A stretch of 14,021 nucleotides of DNA from Elusimicrobiota bacterium (lineage in GTDB: Bacteria > Elusimicrobiota > Elusimicrobia > Elusimicrobiales > UBA9959), in the NCBI GenBank assembly GCA_003500765.1, contig DNQL01000179.1, positions 2,541 through 16,561 of the forward strand, in the 5' to 3' direction. Shown one piece after another: positions 8,301 to 14,021 of the stretch; within the stretch, counting starts at the first letter, position 1; every line of letters starts with the position of its first letter. The notes below the pieces were generated by a model. The model had not been told where the DNA came from. It saw only the letters and a program-made list of their open reading frames with translations, and did not search any database. The translations under genes and the position numbers were made by a program.

Positions 8301-11300
8301 CATAATTCGCCGGCTTTCGAAATTGAAATCCCTCTCGGCGAGGATAATTTATCCGCCCCGGTGCCGTAAACTGAAGACGTGAAATCGCTCTGCCCGATTA
8401 CCAGGTCCGCCGGTTTCCCGCTTGAGAGCGGCGGACTGAAACGCAAAATCCGGTTTGAACCGGGATCCGAAACCCAAAGAGCTCCGTCCGCGCTAAACGC
8501 CAGGCTGTCGCCGGACGAGAACGAATTCGCCGAGATTGCGCAATTCATTGAGACAAAGTCCGGTTGCCCGAGGATCAGATCCGCAGCCATTCCGCTCTCA
8601 AAAGGCGGAGAGAACCTCAGCACCCGGCACCCGTCCAGAGCCCAGAAAGCTCCGGAAGAGTCAAAGACTCCATGTAGAAGAGAACTGAATTTGTCAGCGG
8701 AAGTTCCGTAGGAGGCCGTAACGAAGTCAGGCTGTCCGATAACCAGGTCGGCGTTTTGGCCATTGTCGAACGGTTCAACCCGCACAGGCGCGAAAGCGAG
8801 CGTAGCCTTATGCGCAAGGCCGGAAGACGTCGCCCCCGCAGAATTAAACGCAGTAATATAATTGGCGTACATCCGGTCCGACGACAAGCCGGTCTGCAGA
8901 AAGCTTGTGGTTCCCGCGGGGAGAACCGGGGAAATCGCCCCGCCGGTCGAAGAATAGAGTTGTAATTCGACCCCTCCTCCCTGGTTTCCCCAAATCCACA
9001 GTATGTTTTCCGGTGAAACAGCAAGGCCTGATAAATCGATGACGGCGGGCCTGGTCAGAACCGAGCCAAGCCCTGCATACTCAGTGGGAACGCCTGCGGA
9101 GTTCCGCGCCTGTACCCGGGCGTAGTAGCGAATATTACCAGACAACCCAGTGAAAGTGAAACTGTTCTGGTTTAAGAAGCCGCTACCGGTGACCCGGGCA
9201 GAGAAGTTCTCATCTGGTGACACCTCAACCTGGTATACAGTATCCGAGGAATTACCTCCCGAAAGCCAGCTAACGGTAAACGAACTGATTCCAAGATCCG
9301 TGAAAACTCCCGTTCGGAGCGGTTCGAACATCAGTATCCGGTTGTAGCGGTAATCGGAAACCCATAGTCGGCCCTCCTCGTCCGCCGCCGCGAAACCGGA
9401 GGTTTCCACCCCCAGCGGGAACGAAAAGGAGGCTTGCATATTCATATTGAAAATACTGGTGAAATCGTTCTGCCCGAGAACCAGCGACGCGTCCATCCCA
9501 TTGGAAAACGGCGGCTTGTATTTCAAAACACGCATGTCCGTGGAATCGACCACATATAAATCACCCAGCCTGTCGAATGTCAGACCCGCCGGGGTATTCA
9601 GACTGCCGGCGTTGGGCGTATATTCTCCGTATACATTTTTTTCCACGAAATTTCTTTGCCCCAGGACCGTGGACGCCGCCATGCCCAGATAAAAAGGCGG
9701 CGCGTATTTCACCACCCGGTTATAATTATAATCAGCCACCCAGATATTTCCCTTTATGTCGGGTTTTACGGCCAGCGGCTGGCTAAGAGTCTTCGCACTC
9801 GGGACATAGGCGCCGGGCGAACAGGTGGTAAAATTCGGCTGACCCAGGACCATATCGGCATTCATACCCATAGTAAAAGGGGGTGAAAATCTCAATATGC
9901 GGTGGGCGTAATAATCGGAGACCCAGAGCGCCCCGTCAGCATCAAAAGAGATTTGCCCCCAGTTGCCTGGAAAGATTACATTCGGTGTGCAGTAACTTGG
10001 CAGCCGGGAATACAAATCCGTCGCCCCGAGCGCCATATCCGCGCTCATGCCATTGAAAAACGGCGGGCTGAACCTTAAGATTCTGCCGTCCCCATCCTGA
10101 ACCCATAGATTGTCATCCAGGTCAAATGCCAGAGCGGCGGGACTGTTCACGCTGCGGGGGGTTATAGAATTGGAATATGTCCGGGTATAAAAATCCGATT
10201 GGCCTATCACCAGGTCGGCCGACATACCGCTGGCAAACGGTTTCGGATATCTTAATACCCGGTGATTACTCTTGTCTGTAATCCACAGGTTGCCGTCTTT
10301 GTCGAATACCATCGCCCGTGGACCATAGAGCTTATCCGGCGCGGCCCCTCCGGCGGTCGCAACGAAGTTTGGCTGACCTATCACGAGCGAAGCGTTCTGG
10401 CCGAAGTCGAAAACCTCTATCGCTCCGGGAGGATTGGCCAATGTTACGACCGAGGAAACTACCCCGTCGTATTGCCCGCCGGGCGAAGCGACCCGCAGGA
10501 AATTGCCATAAACTGTATTCGGTGTCAGGCCGGTCTGCGTCCAGGAGATCGTATCCCTCGCCAGCGGGCCCGAAACGGAACCGCCCGAGGAACTTATCAG
10601 CTCGTACGAGAGCGCCCCCGGGACCGGCGTCCAGGTCCAGGCTATTGCCGCCGTGGAGACCGCCGTCCCGGACAGAACTATATCCGCCCGGACTTCAACC
10701 CGCGCTTCCGACACCCCGCCCCAGTTGCCGGCATTATCCATAGCGGCGTGGTAGAAATAATATTCGCCGGCCGGCAGGGAGAACGGTCCCGCGTAGACCG
10801 CCCGGCGGCAGACACCGGGGCCGGAAACGTATTCGCTGAATTCCAGGCACGGGGACGTGGAGACCGCCACGTATACCGCCCCGATACCGGAAGCCACGCC
10901 GTTGTTTCCGATGTCCGCAGCGGTCACGGACAGGGAACTGGCCTCGGTGATATAGAAAGCGCCGCCTTCCGAACTCCCCTCGCCTGCTATAGCCGCGGTA
11001 CTGGCGGGCGCGGTGCCGTCGGCGTAGAAAGTGGCGGAGCGCAACAGCCCGAGATTCCCCCGGTTATCTACGCTGCGGTAATCCAGGAAATGAGTCCCCT
11101 CTTCCAGGACGAAAGGCTCCTGGTATAGAACCGGCTCACCCGGCATGACACCGGGCCGGTAGAGGACGAAATAAGTCTCTTTCACGCCGCTGGTGACCCT
11201 CCCCTCGACCTCCGGGTCCCAGGCGTCCAGGAAGACCCGGCTGCGCGTGGAGATAAAGACGATATCCCCTTCCACATGCGGCGGGATCTCGGTCACCGCG

Positions 11301-14021
11301 CTGGTGAGCGGCGGCGTGATATCCTCCGCCTGCGGCTCCGGCTCGTCGCGCCTGCCTCCCATGACGGCGAAATTGGAGTTGAAGCCCGGGACTTCTGCGA
11401 CTATCTCGTTGCGCGCCTTGTCGAACCACTGGTTCGGGAGCTTGGTCATCAGGCTGCCGTCGGAGGTGAACTGGTAGAGCGCCAGGGTGTCCTCGACGAG
11501 CCCGCGCGCCGAGACCAGGAGCTCGTCGTAGCGCATCCTGACAGCGGCCGCGGGCGAGAAGAGGGCTCCCTCCGGTCCCAGGTTATAGATATTGCCGGCC
11601 GGAGTCAGCCCCCGGTCTTCGGCGGCCTTGAGCGCCGCCGCCTCCTCCGGGGAACCCGGCGACAGCAGGCTGGCCGTGGCCAGCGCGGAATCCGAAAGGA
11701 ACCCCAGCTCCGGCACGCCGTCCACCAGCTCCGCGGATTCCAGGGCCGACGGCGTTTCATAGACGGGCGCCGCCACCACGAACTCCGTGAGTTTGTCAGT
11801 GACGAAAGAGACTTCATTGTTCGCCGTATCAAGCGTGGAGGCGAGAGGGACATAGTAAAGGAGCCCGGTCTCCGGGTCGCGTTCCGACCGGAATACCCTT
11901 ATCCCCGCTTCCCGCGCCGGGCTGAGCGAGCCGGAATATTTAGCCGTGAAACGGACGTTCCCGGAATATTCGCCCAGGAAGAAACCAATCCCGAAGGAGG
12001 TCAGCGGTGTCATGCCGGGATAATCCCGCGGCGTGACCAGGCTGGTCGAGATAAACCCGGGACTGGTAACATTGTCGAACGTGACCGTGACGAGGTTGTT
12101 TATGCGCATGACCACGTTCTGTCCCGCTTCGAGCGCGGCCTCGCCAGCCACGGTCAGCGAGGCCATACCCTCCCCATGGCTTACGCCACGCAGCATATAG
12201 GAGAGTCCGTCGTCGGATAAGGACGACAGCACCGGCGCCACGCCGTAATCGCAGTAAGAGGAATTATCTGGATCGACGCTGCGGCAATTGTCTCTCAGGA
12301 CAGCGACGGGCTGCGCCGGCGTCCCCTCGACTCTGAACTTCGCGTAGCGCGCCGAAGGGAGGGTATAGAACGTGTCGTAAAAGCAGGTGACCGTCTTGTC
12401 GACGCTGTGCGCGCCGGCCTCGCCGCAATTGTCGGGTATCAGGGAGCCCGCCTCGAAAAAGCGGTCGTAGATTCTGCGTTTGGCCGCCAGTTGTTCGGCC
12501 TCAAGCGCGGTGGGCGAATCTCCGGTTTGCATATGGATTTCAATGGTCCCCACCGGCTGGGAGTCAGTGATGGCGCCGCTCAGGATCAGAGTTTCCGTCT
12601 GGGCGATAGGGAACCAGTTCCTGCCGGTAACCGCCCCGGGCAATACCCCCAGTGAAAGCAGGTCCGTGACCGCCGAGAATTTCAGCAGGTCGGACCCGGT
12701 GGCGGGGATATGCGGCGGGCTGTACGCTCCGAAGGTCTCCCCCTGCGTCAGCGCCTGGCCGGAAACGTCCTTGAGCCGCAGGAACCGCTCCGCGGAGGCC
12801 CCGTCCTCGTCCAGGCTCAGGATGTCCTTCAGCTCGAAGGTCTGGCGGCCGCTCTTACCGGTCAGCGCCCGGCTTTCCACGACCTGCCCCAGCGCGTCCA
12901 TAGATTCCACGCCGGTAAGGTCGTAATAGCTGGAGGCGTCCACGGTCAGCGTCACGCTCATCATGCCGGTCGCGGGGTCGTAAGCGGAATAAGCGGTTTC
13001 CATGTCCGACGAGAGATAAATGCTCCCCAGGCGGAACGGCGCCTCGGTGCGGTTGCCGTCGGCGTCCACGGCGATAAGCTTGTGCTGCCCGTCCTCCAGC
13101 GCGGGAAGTTCCTCTGCGTATTCGGCAGGCGGCTCCGTGAAGCTGCGGGCATATACCGCCGTTTCCTCCCTGAGCAGCTCTACCCTGGCTATCCCGCCGC
13201 TCGGGTCCCGGACCAGGAGCGTGAATTTCATGTCCGCGACGCCCACATTGGTGCAGGCCGGGTTCATGGAACTTATGCCCTGGTAGCCGCGATAGCCACA
13301 GCCGCCTGCATCGCTGAGGATATGCACGAAAGGCCCGCCCGCGTCCATCACCACCGGGAGCTCGACAGACGGCGATTCGTTGCCGTCGCCGTCGCGCGCA
13401 CGCACCACCAGGTTGTACTCGCCGGAGGGGGCCATCTCGCCGTTGGCCAGCGTGCCGTCCCAGTCCAGTTCTATGCGTTTCTTATACGGCAGCCGGGCGG
13501 GGTCAAACTCGTAGTCCAGCGCCACGGGGACGCCGGTCTGGTATTCCGGCGCGATTATCGCCCGGCTCCCGCCGCTGGCGTCCTTAAGCTCTATGACAAG
13601 ATAGGCGTCGGTGGTGCGGTTCTCAAGGATATCAAACGAGAGCTGAACGTTGCCGCCCGGCGTAAGCCTCGGCGCGGAGAGCGACGCCTCCGCCACTACC
13701 GGCGGCAGCGACCGCGACACCGCCATCAGCATACCGGCCGTATACGAGGCCGCCTCGTTGAGCTGGGTTTGGGCTATGCCTTTTGTATATGCGGTATTGT
13801 TCTCATAGGGATACATATCCAGCCCGCCGGGACCGCCATAATAACCCCAACCGACAGGGCTCGCGTAATCCGGAGGATAAAAACGTTGTCCATAGTATTT
13901 GTGATTTGCGCGCTCATTCCAGAATCGCCTCCCGCCGTAGGTCGGCGAAATCCAGGACGGCATTTTTCCTTGAGTTTTTACAATGAGACTGTAATCTGGG
14001 TCTTCTCCGTTTTGAGTGGGT
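2375..14021 (-). CDS. Giant modular surface protein with NHL propellers, Ig-like array and C-terminal sorting-like domain (5' end open at window edge)
   Basis: This protein of at least 3862 residues (numbered from the ATG at 13963) has only extracellular-type modules: a FlgD-like Ig fold (92-205), fifteen Ig-like units, FN3-like domains, two six-bladed NHL propellers, a beta-solenoid-like domain and a C-terminal FlgD/type A sorting-like domain. No catalytic motif was recognised; adhesion, polymer binding or a scaffold role is inferred. The frame stays open for 19 more codons upstream of 13963 to the window edge, and the first 100 residues contain no signal peptide. Because an exported protein is expected, the true start is probably further upstream. 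Against that, AAGGA lies four bases before this ATG, and the codons upstream of it are poorer in G/C at third positions (6 of 19, versus 14 of 19 just after it). The gene forms an operon with the PorV-like gene 8 bases downstream. Confidence 0.95.
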   Translation of the reverse strand, partial: PTQNGEDPDYSLIVKTQGKMPSWISPTYGGRRFWNERANHKYYGQRFYPPDYASPVGWGYYGGPGGLDMYPYENNTAYTKGIAQTQLNEAASYTAGMLMAVSRSLPPVVAEASLSAPRLTPGGNVQLSFDILENRTTDAYLVIELKDASGGSRAIIAPEYQTGVPVALDYEFDPARLPYKKRIELDWDGTLANGEMAPSGEYNLVVRARDGDGNESPSVELPVVMDAGGPFVHILSDAGGCGYRGYQGISSMNPACTNVGVADMKFTLLVRDPSGGIARVELLREETAVYARSFTEPPAEYAEELPALEDGQHKLIAVDADGNRTEAPFRLGSIYLSSDMETAYSAYDPATGMMSVTLTVDASSYYDLTGVESMDALGQVVESRALTGKSGRQTFELKDILSLDEDGASAERFLRLKDVSGQALTQGETFGAYSPPHIPATGSDLLKFSAVTDLLSLGVLPGAVTGRNWFPIAQTETLILSGAITDSQPVGTIEIHMQTGDSPTALEAEQLAAKRRIYDRFFEAGSLIPDNCGEAGAHSVDKTVTCFYDTFYTLPSARYAKFRVEGTPAQPVAVLRDNCRSVDPDNSSYCDYGVAPVLSSLSDDGLSYMLRGVSHGEGMASLTVAGEAALEAGQNVVMRINNLVTVTFDNVTSPGFISTSLVTPRDYPGMTPLTSFGIGFFLGEYSGNVRFTAKYSGSLSPAREAGIRVFRSERDPETGLLYYVPLASTLDTANNEVSFVTDKLTEFVVAAPVYETPSALESAELVDGVPELGFLSDSALATASLLSPGSPEEAAALKAAEDRGLTPAGNIYNLGPEGALFSPAAAVRMRYDELLVSARGLVEDTLALYQFTSDGSLMTKLPNQWFDKARNEIVAEVPGFNSNFAVMGGRRDEPEPQAEDITPPLTSAVTEIPPHVEGDIVFISTRSRVFLDAWDPEVEGRVTSGVKETYFVLYRPGVMPGEPVLYQEPFVLEEGTHFLDYRSVDNRGNLGLLRSATFYADGTAPASTAAIAGEGSSEGGAFYITEASSLSVTAADIGNNGVASGIGAVYVAVSTSPCLEFSEYVSGPGVCRRAVYAGPFSLPAGEYYFYHAAMDNAGNWGGVSEARVEVRADIVLSGTAVSTAAIAWTWTPVPGALSYELISSSGGSVSGPLARDTISWTQTGLTPNTVYGNFLRVASPGGQYDGVVSSVVTLANPPGAIEVFDFGQNASLVIGQPNFVATAGGAAPDKLYGPRAMVFDKDGNLWITDKSNHRVLRYPKPFASGMSADLVIGQSDFYTRTYSNSITPRSVNSPAALAFDLDDNLWVQDGDGRILRFSPPFFNGMSADMALGATDLYSRLPSYCTPNVIFPGNWGQISFDADGALWVSDYYAHRILRFSPPFTMGMNADMVLGQPNFTTCSPGAYVPSAKTLSQPLAVKPDIKGNIWVADYNYNRVVKYAPPFYLGMAASTVLGQRNFVEKNVYGEYTPNAGSLNTPAGLTFDRLGDLYVVDSTDMRVLKYKPPFSNGMDASLVLGQNDFTSIFNMNMQASFSFPLGVETSGFAAADEEGRLWVSDYRYNRILMFEPLRTGVFTDLGISSFTVSWLSGGNSSDTVYQVEVSPDENFSARVTGSGFLNQNSFTFTGLSGNIRYYARVQARNSAGVPTEYAGLGSVLTRPAVIDLSGLAVSPENILWIWGNQGGGVELQLYSSTGGAISPVLPAGTTSFLQTGLSSDRMYANYITAFNSAGATSSGLAHKATLAFAPVRVEPFDNGQNADLVIGQPDFVTASYGTSADKFSSLLHGVFDSSGAFWALDGCRVLRFSPPFESGMAADLILGQPDFVSMNCAISANSFSSGDSLAFSADGALWVSDPGSNRILRFSPPLSSGKPADLVIGQSDFTSSVYGTGADKLSSPRGISISKAGELWVVDEYNYRILRFSPPFSTGMSADLVLGQSDFTSGHYAEHQATNARMFTTQRLALDDQGALWVPDANRRRVLMFAPPFVNGMAASFVLGQPDFTHPISSKQYDPCPVPAQSGFCSVNSAAFDEEGNLYLGENSYHADGYTTTRALKYKPPFRNIMDASVVLGQPDFDSSGSAVSQNRFRGIHAILPMTHNGRAALWVLDGGSYRVLEFGESRHSFKNVATSSMVVVWEGGLNPPETEYFVQAATTPMFDAAIFEKPWTTDTNVLFDGLSAGTTYYARVKSRNTEGIESGYLQLGYALTSAPYIVVNSSSLIDGNPEISLRHVEEMSVVLLEGGAEAGAVAIGSATGMGLTLASNLYEVGPEGDYEPPATLTFVYSTSTLAALGLLEEDIAVYEYFAETGWVRLEGQVLDTENRRITVPITHIASLFGIFGVVKDRTPPVTSFAVVGSSWSAEGQLYINAASSVALQAYDPVVHGTSSGVAFTEFRVDPGTDTAFALYDGPFMLPEGRRILEFRSRDDAGNLEETRTSFVYVDGTPPVTEALLAGTTGQNDWHISPVTVALVSTDALSGVATVYYSLAGGEASVYVSSFALAAEGEDSLVFHATDNVGNVEPERMALFKIDVTTPEVVAVSSPAPNAAGWNNTPVAVVFRGTDAVSGIDHCSSSFTVTTEGRDIPVSGYCADYAGWTSTASFTLNIDTVAPVSSAELLGTGGKNDWYISPVLLTLASTDSLSGVSAIYYSTGSGITAPYSSPLSVAGEGLHSYRYRAEDLAGNLEEWRTRAFAIDVSSPLVTASVTPPANTAGWHNVPPTAVFSGIDNVSGVAYCSPDMTAGTEGAGITLSGYCEDYAGLVSSASYTVSLDTTPPQVGYVLAPQPNAVGWNNTPVTAIFSGTDTLSGTGDCFSGEVDGEGGGLTLPGWCRDMANNVGYSTATANIDMTPPGIVISSPAAGQVFIATRGKILVDFSVEDNFDPAPVFKAFLVQTEDRGSPRGGRAAVIAVSAGQAIEPLDIDDGLWRLMVSATDFADNASYLEGGVFEVIHDVLPPLSALAVTGSPRFTADGLTYVTDAASVTLTSLDDLVEPLDGIGLGVREQALLVKSGDQMVKELTFTNSSPAQGGVFVSTLAAAGWSLPDGLYYLDYSAKDVLDNLETVKRFTIALDNTPPEASAGLAGAVGENGWHISTVTVSLSAEDALSGVAGVFYRLDGLPADAFARYAAAFDVPEEGEHSLLFYAADNMGNAGVPAERQFKIDYTSPTVRIERAPLANAYGWNNADVTAAFVCSDALSGIKSCPPEKVFTDEGYNQGVSGSAHDHAGNSSSAAISGINIDKTAPVSELSAHGDIWTGAEKRYISLRSRISLAASDPISGGTASGVEVVEHAIDAGEFGVYVSSFGLSDGIRTVAHRARDKAGNTGATAENVFHVDTTPPVTEIVMDGPLYRGPDGTVYASERIGIFLSADDPVSNAVASGVLLTKYRVDGGAWTVYTGSFTLTAEGRHTIEYLSLDRVNNAEAVKTAELVVDNTPPVSAISLGEPKFTAFGLTVLTPATPVTLSAHDPVVSEVASGLKSISYELVPYGASSGELRSYLEPFTLPQGTWEVRFRSDDNVDNVEPYKSVKLAVSTLQRDALASMAGLDATGSSDIAGAVRSNGTVSVAGSARILGDVTAGAITLTGKKAEITGVRSEAPATLAPEPIALALVEDFVARAGEAVNVGIPERYLVDGRLVVSEQAELVLATGTYRFAGVELAGGCSIKAGGPVDILVEGDIILSGGSGLNAEGPASLMNVFLNKASSVTFTGGGKLAAYFYAPYARLELTGNSLLGGHYFAGSAMVSGNGNIVQAGESLPEPAPAAGDKFKTSGFTTADASFGVLGGPDAAFRLGEVYVFPNPALRGAAPTFHFECGVADSVNIKIYTTSGRFAHEATLTGMPAALDDGNGLSYAYEYAWREHIPSGVYYYHIEASKAGQKIKKSGKFAVVR
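2378..2674 (-). other. C-terminal FlgD-like / type A sorting-like domain (residues 3764-3862)
   Basis: The tail runs VYVFPNPALRG (P-N-P at 3771-3773), VNIKIYTTSGRFAHEATLTG, then W3830 and IPSGVYYYHIEASKAGQK, ending in KSGKFAVVR. This matches the pattern of FlgD Ig-like and type IX secretion type A C-terminal domains: N-P start, sugar-fold strand I-Y-x-x-x-G, P-S-G-V-Y-Y-Y strand, and a basic K-F-x-V-V-R end. A PorV-like gene directly downstream supports a sorting role. Export through a complete type IX system is inferred, since no translocon gene is in the window. Confidence 0.75.
2783..3436 (-). other. Gly-rich beta-solenoid-like domain (residues 3510-3727)
   Basis: Short alternating V/I/L-G-S/T rungs (for example VSVAGSARILGDVTAGAITL, FAGVELAGGCSIKAGGPVDI, AYFYAPYARLELTGNSLLGG, YFAGSAMVSGNGNIV) resemble the solenoid-like domains seen in pilus-tip-like and DUF7305-type surface proteins. 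The F-Y-A-P-x-A-x-L-x-L-T-G-N motif is the best landmark. The name is tentative. Confidence 0.5.
3449..7003 (-). repeat. Array of thirteen Ig-like (OmpL47/Big-type) units, residues 2321-3505
   Basis: Thirteen units each start with a degenerate D-x-T-P-P motif, at residues 2321, 2419, 2507, 2583, 2671, 2747, 2822, 2927, 3046, 3137, 3214, 3309 and 3406. Four classes are visible. Class A (about 95-120 residues) carries a D-P-V/I-x-x-x-x-x-S-G-V loop. Class B (about 88-91) carries W-H/Y-I-S and D-A/S-L-S-G-V. Class C (about 75-77) carries G-W-N-N/H and usually a G-Y/W-C. Class D occurs once, at 2822-2925. The order is A B C B C C D A B C A A A. Many units close with D-x-A/V-G-N. Such arrays act as stalks or polymer-binding rods in exported proteins; binding here is inferred. 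Confidence 0.85.
7013..7378 (-). repeat. Duplicated ~125-residue domain, copy 2 (residues 2196-2317)
   Basis: This is the second copy of the domain at 745-869. It begins SLIDGNPEI, carries SNLYEVGPEGDYEPPATLTF, then LLEEDIAVYEYF, and ends THIASLFGIFG. It sits immediately before the thirteen-unit Ig array, as copy 1 sits before the two-unit array. Its function is unknown. Confidence 0.7.
7394..7672 (-). other. FN3 domain after propeller B (residues 2098-2190)
   Basis: The sequence shows SSMVVVWEGGLNPPETEYFV and FDGLSAGTTYYARVKSRNTEG, the W and Y-Y-A-R-V core of an FN3 beta-sandwich. It is the counterpart of residues 1549-1640. Confidence 0.7.
7673..8761 (-). repeat. NHL propeller B: six repeats (residues 1735-2097)
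   Basis: Six more NHL-type units have strand motifs near 1740, 1796, 1854, 1912, 1973 and 2046. They share the G-Q-P/S-D-F and R-x-L-R/K-F-x-P-P-F signatures of propeller A. Unit 1 is shortened at the FWALDGCRVLRF turn. Unit 5 carries an insertion and a close Cys pair (C1992, C2001). Unit 6 ends irregularly, as in propeller A. The pairing of FN3-like domain, propeller and FN3 domain is repeated as a block. Confidence 0.88.
8762..9319 (-). other. Two FN3-like domains between the propellers (residues 1549-1734)
   Basis: Residues 1549-1640 contain SFTVSWLSGG, FTGLSGNIRYYARVQARNSAG and end at a Pro-rich boundary, a classical FN3 pattern. Residues 1641-1725 are the linker type that precedes propeller B. 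The 1549-1640 domain is matched after propeller B by MVVVWEGGL and FDGLSAGTTYYARVKSRNTEG. Confidence 0.7.
9320..10402 (-). repeat. NHL propeller A: six repeats (residues 1188-1548)
   Basis: Six units of about 60 residues each run from a hydrophobic V-I/L-G-Q-x-D/N-F strand, through G-x-L-W-V-x-D, to R-I/V-L-R/K-F/Y-x-P-P-F-x-x-G-M. Strand motifs start near 1193, 1251, 1310, 1371, 1432 and 1494. Unit 3 has lost the Gln (ALGATDL) and unit 6 ends irregularly (RILMFEPLR). Six repeats are the number needed to close an NHL-type beta-propeller. Such propellers usually bind ligands or partners; no enzyme residues are evident. Confidence 0.88.
10424..10687 (-). other. Fibronectin III-like domain before propeller A (residues 1093-1180)
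   Basis: The sequence IAWTWTPVPGALSYELISSS, followed by a T-G-L-x-P-N-T-x-Y strand, is typical of FN3-like linkers found beside NHL or RCC1 repeats. It resembles residues 1641-1725 in front of the second propeller, for example LWIWGNQGGGVELQLYSSTG. Confidence 0.65.
10688..11323 (-). repeat. Two Ig-like (OmpL47-type) units, residues 881-1092
   Basis: Two consecutive beta-sandwich units of about 100 residues begin DITPPLTS (881) and DGTAPAST (983). They carry the SGV/SGI turn, the aromatic-G-PF strand (YQEPF, YAGPF) and the DN-x-GN turn (DNRGN, DNAGN). They match the long (type A) units of the large downstream array, so the array is split by the NHL region. Confidence 0.75.
11357..11731 (-). 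repeat. Duplicated ~125-residue domain, copy 1 (residues 745-869)
   Basis: This domain is homologous to residues 2196-2317 of the same protein. Shared landmarks are ELVDGVPEL versus SLIDGNPEI, GNIYNLGPEGALFSP versus SNLYEVGPEGDYEPP, an L-V/L-E-x-D strand before A-L/V-Y-x-Y/F, and a closing FAVMG versus FGIFG. In both places it directly precedes a D-x-T-P-P Ig unit. I do not recognise a named family. Residues 655-732 look like a third, half-length copy. Confidence 0.7.
13349..13690 (-). other. FlgD-like Ig domain near the N-terminus of the giant protein (residues 92-205)
   Basis: A beta-sandwich ending in ELDWDGTLANGEMAPSGEYN then LVVRARDGDGN matches the FlgD Ig-like pattern, in which W-D-G is followed by a Pro-Ser/Ala-Gly-x-Tyr strand. 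W168, D169 and G170 are the core residues. The domain is likely structural. Confidence 0.6.

Noticed and set aside
3449..10402. Regular repeats considered as CRISPR or DNA satellite
   Set aside because: The periodicity is at the protein level (Ig and NHL units) with diverged nucleotides and no identical repeats or uniform spacers.
10262..12220. Other long plus-strand open frames (10262-11128 and 11276-12220)
   Set aside because: They are antisense to well-supported FN3, Ig and duplicated-domain coding, have low-complexity Arg-rich translations, and no convincing start context or family.

Overview
The window is a GC-rich bacterial segment with four protein genes. From the left they are a single-domain response regulator (234-596, minus), a small XRE-type helix-turn-helix regulator (864-1202, plus), a PorV/PorQ-family outer-membrane barrel (1392-2366, minus) and one very large modular protein (minus, 2375 to the right edge) that fills about 83% of the sequence. 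The mix of a PorV-like barrel, a giant NHL / Ig-like surface protein and a FlgD-like C-terminal tail fits a Gram-negative (diderm) lineage. Elusimicrobiota is my best guess and Bacteroidota/Fibrobacterota-like groups are less likely, but no marker gene here settles it.

The left 1.3 kb is regulatory. The response regulator and the XRE gene diverge from a 267-base intergenic region. That region holds a consensus-like minus-strand promoter (TTGACA, 17-base spacer, AATGAT), a TATAAT box for the XRE gene, and about 100 bases of nested inverted repeats that would lie in the long 5' leader of the response regulator. The XRE and PorV genes converge on a 189-base spacer with two strong hairpins, probably terminators. 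The first 233 bases show no gene.

The right 12.5 kb is one transcription unit on the minus strand: giant protein, then PorV-like barrel. The giant's TAG stop overlaps the AGGAGG ribosome-binding site of the barrel gene, and the two coding regions are 8 bases apart, so they are almost certainly co-transcribed and probably translationally coupled. Numbered from the ATG at 13963, the giant protein reads as follows. A Tyr/Gly/Pro-rich start (1-60) leads to a FlgD-like Ig fold (92-205) and unassigned beta-rich sequence (206-740). Next come a ~125-residue domain (745-869), two Ig-like units (881-1092), and an FN3-like domain followed by a six-bladed NHL propeller (1188-1548). Two FN3-like domains precede a second six-bladed NHL propeller (1735-2097), which is followed by another FN3-like domain. 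A second copy of the ~125-residue domain (2196-2317) leads into thirteen tandem Ig-like units (2321-3505), a Gly-rich beta-solenoid-like domain (3510-3727), a Pro/Ala linker, and a C-terminal FlgD-like / type A sorting-like domain (3764-3862).

Inference: the giant is an exported, probably surface-anchored protein whose C-terminal domain is handled by a type IX-like route, with the downstream PorV-like barrel as its dedicated or shared outer-membrane partner. Its reading frame has no stop before the right edge and the ATG at 13963 is not followed by a signal peptide, so the true N-terminus is probably outside the window. No tRNA, rRNA, CRISPR array, insertion sequence or attachment site was recognised.
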